Below, one piece after another: positions 1 through 6,360 of a DNA stretch of 8,237 nt. The translations under genes and the position numbers were made by a program. The notes under the pieces are model-generated. The model was not told where the DNA came from and made no database searches. It was given only the letters and a program-made list of their open reading frames with translations. This DNA comes from an uncultured bacterium (GTDB taxonomy: Bacteria; Bacteroidota; Ignavibacteria; Ignavibacteriales; Melioribacteraceae): the NCBI GenBank assembly GCA_937936675.1, contig CALDDL010000212.1, forward strand, positions 1 through 8,237. The letters are read 5' to 3'. Positions within the stretch are counted from its first letter, which is position 1, and each line of letters opens with the position of its first letter.

Positions 1-2565
1 AAAATTAACTCGTTCTATTACAACAACTTACAAATTTCAACTGCAAAACTTAGGAGCAGTATTTTTTTTGCACCAGATCAAAATTTATTATGGCTATACG
101 ATATCTATGAAAATAGTATTATTTGCTTTTTTGTTTTCGATAATCAAAAAAAAACCTTTGTTGAAAAAAGTAAATACAATGATTTTAATAGATATCATAT
201 TTGTGATAATCAGCTGCTTTTAATAGAATGTGAGAATGAAATCACCATTGTTGATTTGATAAATATAAAAGAGCACAAAGTACCTAAGAACGATAATATA
301 TTAATTGACTTATATGGTAACACATATAGGATTTTAGATAACAAACTAGAAGTTTTTTCTTTTAAATTACAAAAGTTTGTTATAGTTAAACGCCCGGAGA
401 AAATACGATATAAAAGTGACAGTGCTTATTTTATTGGGAATGGTTTTAAAGAAGAGCTAGATCTACCGAACATAGATGCAATTTTCAAAACGACCAAGAA
501 TGACATAAAAATCGACTTAAACAACAGAGTTGTACAAACAAATTCTTTGGAACATCAGTTTTTTTTAACATCCGAAGGAGTATTCTGCGTTTATAAAGAA
601 TTAATACAAATGTTATGTGCTATTAAATTTACAAAAAAGGACGACGAATGGATTTCAATCCCTGACTATAAATACGAAGAGAAATATTATGTTAGTTATC
701 TTAATAAAGATGGCGAGAAATTGTTATTCGAAACCGAAACCATGGGAACAACGCTATTCCAAAGCTTACTAGCAGAAAAATACTTTCATCCTTTCTTAGC
801 TATTTACTATAAAGGAGATCGGAAAACTATTACGCCGGAAGGTACCTTGCTTGAAGGGAAGTTGAAAGAATATTATGAACAAAATAGAAAAAAAATAGTA
901 ATAACAGAGAATAATAACAAACACATTATTTATAAATTTGTTGAGAATTATGAAATTATAGAAAAAGACATTGTTATATTGAATTTAGATTATATAAAAC
1001 AAACTAATGTTATTTGGTATAAAAGTGTTGACGATTCTGAAAATAAGGATGAGATTTATGGACTAAGGCTATATGATTTTGAGAAAATAAGCTATATTAA
1101 AGATGCCTACTTGCATTTTAAAAGCAATTACATTATTGATGGTCACAAAGTAATTGATGCAAGAAGTGGAGAACTGCTCTTTAATTTTATAGGAGATTTG
1201 TTAAATATTAGTCTCGAGAAGAGAAAATATTTGTGCAAGCGAGATAATGTGTTACTTCTAAACAAAATAAACAAATATGGTAATTATGAGCTGAAAGAAA
1301 TTAATTTTAATTATGAATTTTATAGTGAAGCTTTTCTTTCTCCAAATGGGTCATTTATAATACTTAAGCAAGACATAAATAAATATATGTATTACGATAT
1401 CAAAAATGATAGAATTATTAATTTTTTATCAGGTAACTTTTTAAGATTTACACCAAAAGGTGAATTTATTGTTGAGCGTGCTAACGAAAAACGAAAGATA
1501 AAAATAATCGACCCGATAACATTTCAAGAAATTACACCCGAAAATTATAAATATTACCGATTCATGAGTCCAGACGGCTCTCTATTTGCAAGTACTTATT
1601 TAACATCCCGTTATTACGACATCATTTCTGGAGAAGAAATATCCATCTTCGAAATTAACATCCTTAAAAATAAATTCGATGTGCCTTTGGGACAAATAGA
1701 CAAAACCCAACAGATTAAACAAAATAGAGAAGAATATTTTGAACAAAATAAAGAGATATTAAAAAACTACAATATTCTAAAAGCAGAAGAGATAAACTCG
1801 CAAAAACTCTATATTCACAAAAGATATCTATTTGTTGGAATTTGCAATTCCGATCAAACCGTAGAAGTTGAATTACCCGTAGATTTACTATATTTTAATT
1901 ATGTCGCATTTAGTTATGACAATCAATATTTAGGAATTGTTGGAAAACCTGGCACAAATGGATATGTTAAAATTATTAAGTTAAAGTATTGCCATAAAAC
2001 TAATTCGTTAGACATCGATACAGAAGTTGTTTTTGAGAGTCGATATCCTGCAATGGCAGCTTGGGTTTGTGGATTCTCAAAAGATGGACATTTTGCTACA
2101 TATGATAGTTCTCCTACAACTTACTTGATTGGAGTAAGCGATGAAATATTCTATAAGATTTCCTTCGATGAAAACAGAGGTAGATTGATTTATTCGCCTA
2201 ATAAATATGAAAATGATGAATATTGGTTAAGTTTACATAGGAGTAGCTTCTTGTGCTTTAGCCCAACCGGAAGATTAATGGCATTATCCGAGCAAGGATA
2301 TTCAGCAATGTCGCTTGGTGGCATAGGGCACTGGTCATCTAAAGTAGTAAAATTAGCTACTATTTCTGATAGTAAGAATATAGATGTTATTAAAGAGTAC
2401 ACCGGTTTTGGGGACTCGGTAGTAGAGAATCATCAGAAGAATGTAACATTTTGTGCATTTTCTGATGACGAAACTAAGCTAATGGTACTAACCAAAGATG
2501 GCGTTGTTACTGTGCATGATATTGCAGAGGATCTATTAAGTGCGGGTTATGAGCTATTAAATTAA
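1..2565 (+). CDS. WD40/beta-propeller-like protein, 5'-truncated by the window edge
   Basis: The reading frame is open from base 1 without a stop, so the gene begins upstream of the window and 854 residues are visible. The TTG at 256 is an internal Leu codon (context D-L-I-N-I-K), not a start. The C-terminal two thirds show spaced blade-like motifs of the form F-S-x-(D/N)-G: FLSPNG near residue 445, FMSPDG near 521, AFSYDN near 636, GFSKDG near 691, CFSPTG near 753 and AFSDDE near 819, each followed by a hydrophobic strand. This is typical of degenerate WD40 or similar propellers, which usually act as protein-binding scaffolds. The N-terminal third is strand-rich and Lys/Tyr/Asn-rich with no motif I recognise. 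I see no membrane segment, and no catalytic domain is visible. The gene has no obvious functional link to the replication genes downstream and may belong to the host or to other accessory DNA. The propeller call is moderately sure; the specific function is unknown. Confidence 0.7.
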   Translation, partial: KINSFYYNNLQISTAKLRSSIFFAPDQNLLWLYDIYENSIICFFVFDNQKKTFVEKSKYNDFNRYHICDNQLLLIECENEITIVDLINIKEHKVPKNDNILIDLYGNTYRILDNKLEVFSFKLQKFVIVKRPEKIRYKSDSAYFIGNGFKEELDLPNIDAIFKTTKNDIKIDLNNRVVQTNSLEHQFFLTSEGVFCVYKELIQMLCAIKFTKKDDEWISIPDYKYEEKYYVSYLNKDGEKLLFETETMGTTLFQSLLAEKYFHPFLAIYYKGDRKTITPEGTLLEGKLKEYYEQNRKKIVITENNNKHIIYKFVENYEIIEKDIVILNLDYIKQTNVIWYKSVDDSENKDEIYGLRLYDFEKISYIKDAYLHFKSNYIIDGHKVIDARSGELLFNFIGDLLNISLEKRKYLCKRDNVLLLNKINKYGNYELKEINFNYEFYSEAFLSPNGSFIILKQDINKYMYYDIKNDRIINFLSGNFLRFTPKGEFIVERANEKRKIKIIDPITFQEITPENYKYYRFMSPDGSLFASTYLTSRYYDIISGEEISIFEINILKNKFDVPLGQIDKTQQIKQNREEYFEQNKEILKNYNILKAEEINSQKLYIHKRYLFVGICNSDQTVEVELPVDLLYFNYVAFSYDNQYLGIVGKPGTNGYVKIIKLKYCHKTNSLDIDTEVVFESRYPAMAAWVCGFSKDGHFATYDSSPTTYLIGVSDEIFYKISFDENRGRLIYSPNKYENDEYWLSLHRSSFLCFSPTGRLMALSEQGYSAMSLGGIGHWSSKVVKLATISDSKNIDVIKEYTGFGDSVVENHQKNVTFCAFSDDETKLMVLTKDGVVTVHDIAEDLLSAGYELLN

Positions 2566-2695
2566 GAGATTTACATCTTAGAAATTTAAAAGAACATGAA
2601 CTCGACTTGGTCTCGTTCTTGTAAAGCAGAAAGCAATCAGTAACTTTATTGCAGAGCTAAAAGTTTGTACTTTATACCCCTCCCCCAAAAGTAAG

Positions 2696-2726
2696 CATCC
2701 CGATACCAATAAAAATTATCAGGATG
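2696..2726. terminator. Imperfect hairpin, possible terminator
   Basis: CATCCCGATA (2696-2705) and TATCAGGATG (2717-2726) can pair with one mismatch across an 11-nt loop. No T-tract follows on the + strand, and only a short TTTT lies nearby on the - strand. It could be a weak terminator for the propeller gene, but the call is tentative. Confidence 0.25.
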
Positions 2727-2781
2727 ATCGAGCATTTAAATATAAAATATCAGCTCAATAATACGTTTTAACTATAAAATC

Positions 2782-2805
2782 AATTGATTTAACATTTGAC
2801 AAGCA
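2782..2805 (+). repeat. 24-bp direct repeat, copy 1
   Basis: This is identical over 24 bases to 2866-2889; it begins AATTGATTTAACAT and ends TTGACAAGCA. The copy-to-copy distance is 84 bp, exactly eight turns at 10.5 bp per turn, so both copies lie on the same helix face. Position upstream of a small HTH gene and a primase fits an operator or a replication iteron. Confidence 0.85.
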
Positions 2806-2865
2806 ACTAACCTTTACAAATCCTTCAAATATCTAAACAATATCTAATTACTAGCCCAAACTCAA

Positions 2866-2889
2866 AATTGATTTAACATTTGACAAGCA
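2866..2889 (+). repeat. 24-bp direct repeat, copy 2
   Basis: This is the second perfect copy of the 2782-2805 repeat and ends 41 bases before the HTH start codon at 2931. A protein bound here would sit over or beside the operon promoter, so autoregulation by the HTH protein is a plausible inference. The TTGACA at 2880-2885 resembles a -35 box, but the region 17 bases downstream is not a good -10. Confidence 0.85.
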
Positions 2890-2930
2890 TAATACTTCTG
2901 TCATCAATTAATTAAAATAGGATTCACATT

Positions 2931-3119
2931 ATGACAAAGAAATATGTTTCGGTTGCAGAGGCAGCAACAATGCTAAATAAGACTAGGCAATGGATATGGC
3001 TGCTAATAATCTCAGGAAAGCTTGATGCCGAAAAAGTTGGCGGAAGGTACATTATCCCAGTAGGTTCACTAAATCAGTATATAGAGAATAATATAAATAA
3101 AGGAGATGAAAATGAATAA
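2931..3119 (+). CDS. Small excisionase/MerR-type helix-turn-helix DNA-binding protein
   Basis: This 62-aa protein is almost entirely one winged-helix domain. Residues 5-20 (YVSVAEAATMLNKTRQ) match the start of the HTH_17/excisionase family, followed by a recognition helix (W-I-W-L-L-I-I-S-G-K-L), a wing (A-E-K-V-G-G-R-Y-I-I-P) and a terminal helix (SLNQYI). The G-R-Y-I-I-P turn is characteristic of this family. Members act as excisionases (recombination directionality factors) or as small transcription and replication regulators. An SD-like AGGA at 2919-2922 lies 8 bases before the ATG. The gene overlaps the primase start by 8 bases, so the two are very likely co-transcribed and translationally coupled. 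Candidate binding sites are the two 24-bp repeats directly upstream. No integrase is visible in the window, so regulator or Rep-accessory is as likely as true excisionase. Confidence 0.85.
   Translation: MTKKYVSVAEAATMLNKTRQWIWLLIISGKLDAEKVGGRYIIPVGSLNQYIENNINKGDENE
3100..3105 (+). promoter_or_regulatory. Ribosome binding site that selects the primase start
   Basis: AAGGAG ends directly against the ATG at 3106 but stands 6 bases before the ATG at 3112. Normal SD spacing therefore favours 3112 (M-N-K-F-F-E-E) as the true start. The site lies inside the 3' end of the HTH gene, consistent with coupled translation. Confidence 0.75.
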
Positions 3120-5811
3120 GTTTTTTGAAGAATTATATCAATACTATAATTTACCCGAAGATAACTATATCGAATTAAGAAGCTTTGACGGAGTAGTAAT
3201 AAGAGTATTTTCTAAAGTTAATACTATTAATAGTACTATCAAAGATTTTATAGCATCTAATGAGAGTTGCTATTTTGGCATAGCATTACGAAATAGTAAC
3301 GATTCGGGTAAAAAAGATAATTGCTCTTTCCTTACAACCCTATATGCAGATATAGATTACGGATGTGAAGGGCATAAAAAGTCTTCTGTATTCCCAAACA
3401 AAGAGTCTGCATATCGGCATATATTAAATGTAGGGATTCAACCTACGGTTATTGTTGAATCCGGACACGGTTTTCACCTATATTGGTTCCTATCCTCTCC
3501 TCTGGAATTGAACGCGGATAATACCGAAATGGCTGAAACTCTAATGAAAGCTTTGCAAGATATATATTTTGCCGACTCAACACACGACGTTTCTCGTGTT
3601 TTCAGAATACCCGGCAGTATTAACAACAAACAAGGCAATAACTTAATTTGTACTCTTGTAAAATCAGATTATGATTTGAGATATTCTATCGAAAGCTTAA
3701 AAAATATGATTGAATCTCATCCGTTATCTGCACTAAAACTAGGTAAACTGGATAAAGACTATCTTAATAAGATATTAGGGCACACTCACCCTGAAGATAG
3801 AAGTGCGGAAGATCAATCCATTCTCTTGTATTTAGTTAGTGAAAGGTTTAACGATCACCAAATAAAAGCTATTTTTGATAATTTCCCTACTACAGGAAAA
3901 TATCTGGAAAGGAAAGAAAAGGATCCTAATGGAGCGGAAGAATATTTTAAACATTCTTTATTAAAAGCGAGAAACTATTTTAATGATTTATTAATAAAAA
4001 AAGGAAACAAAAGAATGACAGAAAAAAAACAAGAAACCAAAAAGAACTCTTTGGAGTATCTTGAAAGTGATTCCAATAATAGCATTGGTTATTCATCCAT
4101 AATATACTATGCGGATGGCTCTTCCCAACAAGAAGATATTACCAATTTTATAATTCGTTTTTCAAATCAAACAAGAACAAATGATAATAGTATCGTAAAA
4201 TCCTTTCTTGAAGGAGAAGTTTTCATTGAAGGGACAGAAGACTCTTTCAGGTTCACAAACTTTAGTTCTAACTATTTAGCTAATGCACAAGAGCTTAAGT
4301 CATATTTGTGCCATCTTTGTGGTCCAAAGGTTGCTTTCAAAGGAAAAGATAAAGATATGCTTGAAGCAATTAGATACTTTAATAGAGGTATAACTCTTGT
4401 TGATACAGTAGAGTTTGGATACAATAAAGAGTTAACGGTATATTTTACGGAAGATATGATTATTTCAGAGAATGGATTTGAGGAGAAGACCACTCCTATT
4501 AAGCATAAAGAGATAGGCATTAAAAACTATCACGGGTTCAGAAGTTTAACAAAAACTTCAATTGAAGAAGTTACAGATAATATTATAGATAATTTACTTG
4601 CCTGGGATAAGCCGGAAGTTATCTTCCCTGCCTTTGCTTATACTTTTGTACCTTTAATTTATCCATTTATTCGAGACAGATGCGGTAAGACGTACTTTAT
4701 GCTCAAGGGACCTTCCGGTTGCGGTAAAACCACGTTGGCAAATTTATTGCAACGATTTTATGGAAATTTCGTTAATCTAGAATCATGGAGTTCGACAGAT
4801 ACTGCAATTCAAATACGAGGGAACGCGTTGAAAGACAGTCTTTTCGTGGTTGATGATCTTAAACTTCAGAATCTACGAAATGGTTATATTTCAAAGATTA
4901 TGACGATAATTCAAAATTATTCAGACGAAACAGGAAGGAACAGATCTTCTAAGGATCTTGATATCAAAGATCAAAGAATAATAAAAGGTAATCTGTTTAT
5001 TACAGCAGAAGATTTAGTGCTAACAGAAGCAAGTTCAATTGCACGAGGGATAATAGTGTATATTGACAAGACGAAGCTTGATTACGAACTTTATAATAAG
5101 TTAATCTGCCAATCTAAGTATTATAGGGTATTTACCGGTCATTTAATTCACTATATCCTAAAAAACAAAGAAACATTAAATATTGCCGAAACTTATGATG
5201 GCTCTGTAAATAGACTTCAAAGTTTTGTAAACGAAAATAATATTGCGGGAGACAATCTTCCCAGATTAATTAATAATTTTGCTCAGTTAATGACATCTTG
5301 GCAAATAGTAATGGGCTTTATCAAAGAAGAAATTAAACTTTCTGATGAATCAAAGCTGAATGAATATTTAGAAGCATTTCCCGCTTTAATAGAGACCTTG
5401 TTCGTCAATAACTTAAGTAGAATCCAGGATAACAAGCCTGAAGTTAAGTTTGAAGAAACGATGTTTCAATTAATTGAAACCGGAACATTAAGACTTGTTA
5501 ATTATGCAAGATATCATCAGGTAAAGAATAATATGACTGATATTGCCGGATTCTTTCAAATTCGTGAAAACGGCATTAAAGTTTGCATAAGATATAACCA
5601 CGTAGTTGATAGAGTAACACAGCATCTGAAAAGCGTTAATGACGAGATTGGTCATTCAAAGCAAGCTGTTATAGAAAAACTTGTTAGCCAAGGCAAGGTG
5701 ATAGTTAATAAAAGTGGTCTGGTCTCTTTTGGTGAAAATAATTCTGTCAGAGGAATTGAATGGATTGGAAATATTGACTGGGAAGGACTTGGTATTAATA
5801 TTGACGATTAA
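3112..5811 (+). CDS. Primase-helicase: AEP-type primase, PriCT-like domain and P-loop ATPase
   Basis: This is probably the replication initiator/primase-helicase of the element, 899 aa from the ATG at 3112 (901 from the in-frame ATG at 3106; residue numbers below use the longer form). The N-terminal archaeo-eukaryotic primase (AEP) fold carries its three motifs: the metal-binding D82-x-D84 in LYADIDYG, the S-x-G-x-H motif in SGHGFHLYW (H124) and D161 followed by R-I-P-G-S-I-N-N-K (167-175). Residues about 215-292 (DRSAEDQ, then HSLLKAR) resemble PriCT C-terminal primase domains. A Lys-rich linker follows at about 298-315. The C-terminal ATPase has Walker A GPSGCGKT (535-542), Walker B FVVDD (580-584), a sensor-1-like FITAED (631-636) and a candidate arginine finger at R647 (SSIARGI), a pattern resembling DUF927/SF3-like helicase modules of plasmids and phages. 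It should make primers and unwind DNA at the element's origin. It overlaps the HTH gene by 8 bases. Function is confident at domain level; exact family is not. Confidence 0.88.
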   Translation: MNKFFEELYQYYNLPEDNYIELRSFDGVVIRVFSKVNTINSTIKDFIASNESCYFGIALRNSNDSGKKDNCSFLTTLYADIDYGCEGHKKSSVFPNKESAYRHILNVGIQPTVIVESGHGFHLYWFLSSPLELNADNTEMAETLMKALQDIYFADSTHDVSRVFRIPGSINNKQGNNLICTLVKSDYDLRYSIESLKNMIESHPLSALKLGKLDKDYLNKILGHTHPEDRSAEDQSILLYLVSERFNDHQIKAIFDNFPTTGKYLERKEKDPNGAEEYFKHSLLKARNYFNDLLIKKGNKRMTEKKQETKKNSLEYLESDSNNSIGYSSIIYYADGSSQQEDITNFIIRFSNQTRTNDNSIVKSFLEGEVFIEGTEDSFRFTNFSSNYLANAQELKSYLCHLCGPKVAFKGKDKDMLEAIRYFNRGITLVDTVEFGYNKELTVYFTEDMIISENGFEEKTTPIKHKEIGIKNYHGFRSLTKTSIEEVTDNIIDNLLAWDKPEVIFPAFAYTFVPLIYPFIRDRCGKTYFMLKGPSGCGKTTLANLLQRFYGNFVNLESWSSTDTAIQIRGNALKDSLFVVDDLKLQNLRNGYISKIMTIIQNYSDETGRNRSSKDLDIKDQRIIKGNLFITAEDLVLTEASSIARGIIVYIDKTKLDYELYNKLICQSKYYRVFTGHLIHYILKNKETLNIAETYDGSVNRLQSFVNENNIAGDNLPRLINNFAQLMTSWQIVMGFIKEEIKLSDESKLNEYLEAFPALIETLFVNNLSRIQDNKPEVKFEETMFQLIETGTLRLVNYARYHQVKNNMTDIAGFFQIRENGIKVCIRYNHVVDRVTQHLKSVNDEIGHSKQAVIEKLVSQGKVIVNKSGLVSFGENNSVRGIEWIGNIDWEGLGINIDD

Positions 5812-5835
5812 TAATCGGAGTTAGTACATATATTT

Positions 5836-5889
5836 TAGCTACCGCCCGAGTATACTCAATAAGTTGTTGGATACTCGGGTGGTCTGCTA
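5836..5889. terminator. Strong hairpin downstream of the primase gene
   Basis: ACCGCCCGAGTAT (5841-5853) pairs with ATACTCGGGTGGT (5871-5883) over 13 positions with a single G-T pair and a 17-nt loop. TAGC (5836-5839) and GCTA (5886-5889) extend the stem beyond a small internal loop. It is far more GC-rich than its surroundings and starts 25 bases after the primase stop, so a terminator is the simplest reading. However, no T-tract follows (TTATGGACTG), so it may instead be an RNA-stabilising or ori/att hairpin. Confidence 0.5.
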
Positions 5890-5933
5890 TTATGGACTGA
5901 AATAACAAATAAAATAAATAATGCGTCAAAGAG

Positions 5934-6005
5934 CCTCCTACACCTCCTACGGTGTTTTAGATCATTCATTTGTATAATGATTTAACATAAGTGTAGTGTA
6001 GGAGG
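5934..6005. repeat. Long imperfect hairpin A with 9-bp motif copies 1-3
   Basis: CCTCCTACAC (5934-5943) is fully complementary to GTGTAGGAGG (5996-6005). Inside, 5957-5966 pairs with 5976-5985 (one G-T pair) around a 9-nt loop, and a few further pairs join the two stems. The left arm carries two abutting copies of the motif in - orientation (5934-5942 as CCTCCTACA, 5943-5951 as CCTCCTACG). The right arm carries one in + orientation (5997-6005, TGTAGGAGG). The inner stem includes ATTTAACATAA (5980-5990). Confidence 0.7.
5980..5990 (-). other. Sequence identical to the conserved XerD half of dif sites
   Basis: ATTTAACATAA is the exact reverse complement of TTATGTTAAAT, the conserved XerD-binding arm of Escherichia coli-type dif. 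The following 6 bases (5991-5996) could be a central region, but the next 11 (5997-6007) do not resemble a XerC arm. A full dif-like site is therefore not demonstrated; an AT-rich chance match remains possible. Confidence 0.25.
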
Positions 6006-6011
6006 GAATAT
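5996..6011 (+). repeat. 16-bp direct repeat, copy 1
   Basis: GTGTAGGAGGGAATAT occurs here and again at 6289-6304, 293 bp apart. Here it forms the right arm of hairpin A and marks the left edge of the AT-rich core. Confidence 0.8.
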
Positions 6012-6029
6012 AACACATTAATTATTAAC

Positions 6030-6040
6030 AATACTTTGTT
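6030..6040. repeat. Left arm of an 11-bp inverted repeat within the AT-rich core
   Basis: AATACTTTGTT here is complementary to AACAAAGTATT at 6142-6152, 101 bp away. A 10-bp palindrome, TAAGTACTTA (6115-6124), lies between the arms and close to the midpoint of the outer motif array. Confidence 0.6.
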
Positions 6041-6141
6041 TTTTTATAGTTATGTATATAATATTAAACACATTTAACTTTTGTTAATAATTTTATTATA
6101 TAATTATTATGAATTAAGTACTTATAAATAATAATAGCAAT

Positions 6142-6152
6142 AACAAAGTATT
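6142..6152. repeat. Right arm of the 11-bp inverted repeat
   Basis: AACAAAGTATT is the exact reverse complement of 6030-6040. In DNA of about 17% GC an 11-bp pair containing three G/C positions is suggestive but not proof of function. Confidence 0.6.
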
Positions 6153-6227
6153 AACATCAACTAATAATATTTGTCGTTTGGTATTTATATACTATTAAAA
6201 ATATAGACTATACGGTAGTCACAACAA

Positions 6228-6298
6228 CATCCTACAACAGAAATCTACAAAAATTTATAGTTATATAGTATTTAAAATGCTGTAGGATGTGTAGGAGG
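6228..6298. repeat. Imperfect hairpin B with 9-bp motif copies 4-6
   Basis: CATCCTACA (6228-6236) is fully complementary to TGTAGGATG (6281-6289), and shorter inner pairings exist (AAAT 6241-6244 with ATTT 6270-6273, then CTA 6245-6247 with TAG 6266-6268). A further copy, TGTAGGAGG, abuts the stem at 6290-6298. The arrangement mirrors hairpin A: here the single inner copy is on the left and the tandem pair on the right. Confidence 0.7.
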
Positions 6299-6304
6299 GA
6301 ATAT
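6289..6304 (+). repeat. 16-bp direct repeat, copy 2
   Basis: This is the second exact copy of GTGTAGGAGGGAATAT (first at 5996-6011). In this copy only its first base lies in the hairpin stem; the rest follows the stem. Confidence 0.8.
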
Positions 6305-6340
6305 TAGACAATAGTTCTAAACATTTCATAATTTTAGAAA

Positions 6341-6360
6341 GGTAAATGCGCCGGATTACC
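6341..6360 (-). terminator. Weak possible terminator of the - strand cluster
   Basis: On the - strand GGTAA (6360-6356) pairs with TTACC (6345-6341) around a 10-nt loop and is followed by TTTCTAAAATT. It sits right after the stop of the 90-aa gene. The 5-bp stem and imperfect T-tract make this a low-confidence call. Confidence 0.3.

Larger units (their letters stand above)
2566..2930. other. Noncoding region with direct repeats upstream of the HTH-primase operon
   Basis: This gap of 365 bases holds no convincing gene. From left to right it contains a weak inverted repeat (AAGAAC at 2590-2595 and GTTCTT at 2615-2620) just after the propeller gene, a pyrimidine run at 2674-2686, a 10-bp imperfect hairpin at 2696-2726 and two perfect 24-bp direct repeats close to the HTH start codon. 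The promoter of the HTH-primase operon should be here. The repeats contain TTGACA, but I cannot pair it with a good -10 box at normal spacing. Confidence 0.6.

Noticed and set aside
256..258. TTG as the start of the propeller gene
   Set aside because: The frame is open back to base 1 with no stop and no SD before the TTG, so it is an internal Leu codon.
2190..2402. 70-aa ORF on the - strand
   Set aside because: It lies antisense within the propeller gene with no domain or start signal; a shadow of the real gene.
2880..2908. Sigma-70 promoter using TTGACA of repeat copy 2
   Set aside because: No acceptable -10 hexamer lies 16-18 bases downstream (the sequence there is ATCAAT or similar), so it was not annotated as a promoter.
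4272..4520. 82-aa ORF on the - strand
   Set aside because: It lies antisense within the primase-helicase gene and has no supporting signal.
5812..5920. tRNA gene as an integration site downstream of the primase
   Set aside because: Only one hairpin is present; there is no cloverleaf, T-loop or anticodon arm.
5934..6005. Integron attC site
   Set aside because: The length and bulged hairpin resemble attC, but the ends lack the R' (GTTRRRY) and R'' (RYYYAAC) boxes and no integrase is visible.
5934..6304. CRISPR array
   Set aside because: The repeats are 9-16 bp, inverted as well as direct, and irregularly spaced; there are no uniform repeat-spacer units and no cas1/cas2, despite the Cas4-like nuclease nearby.
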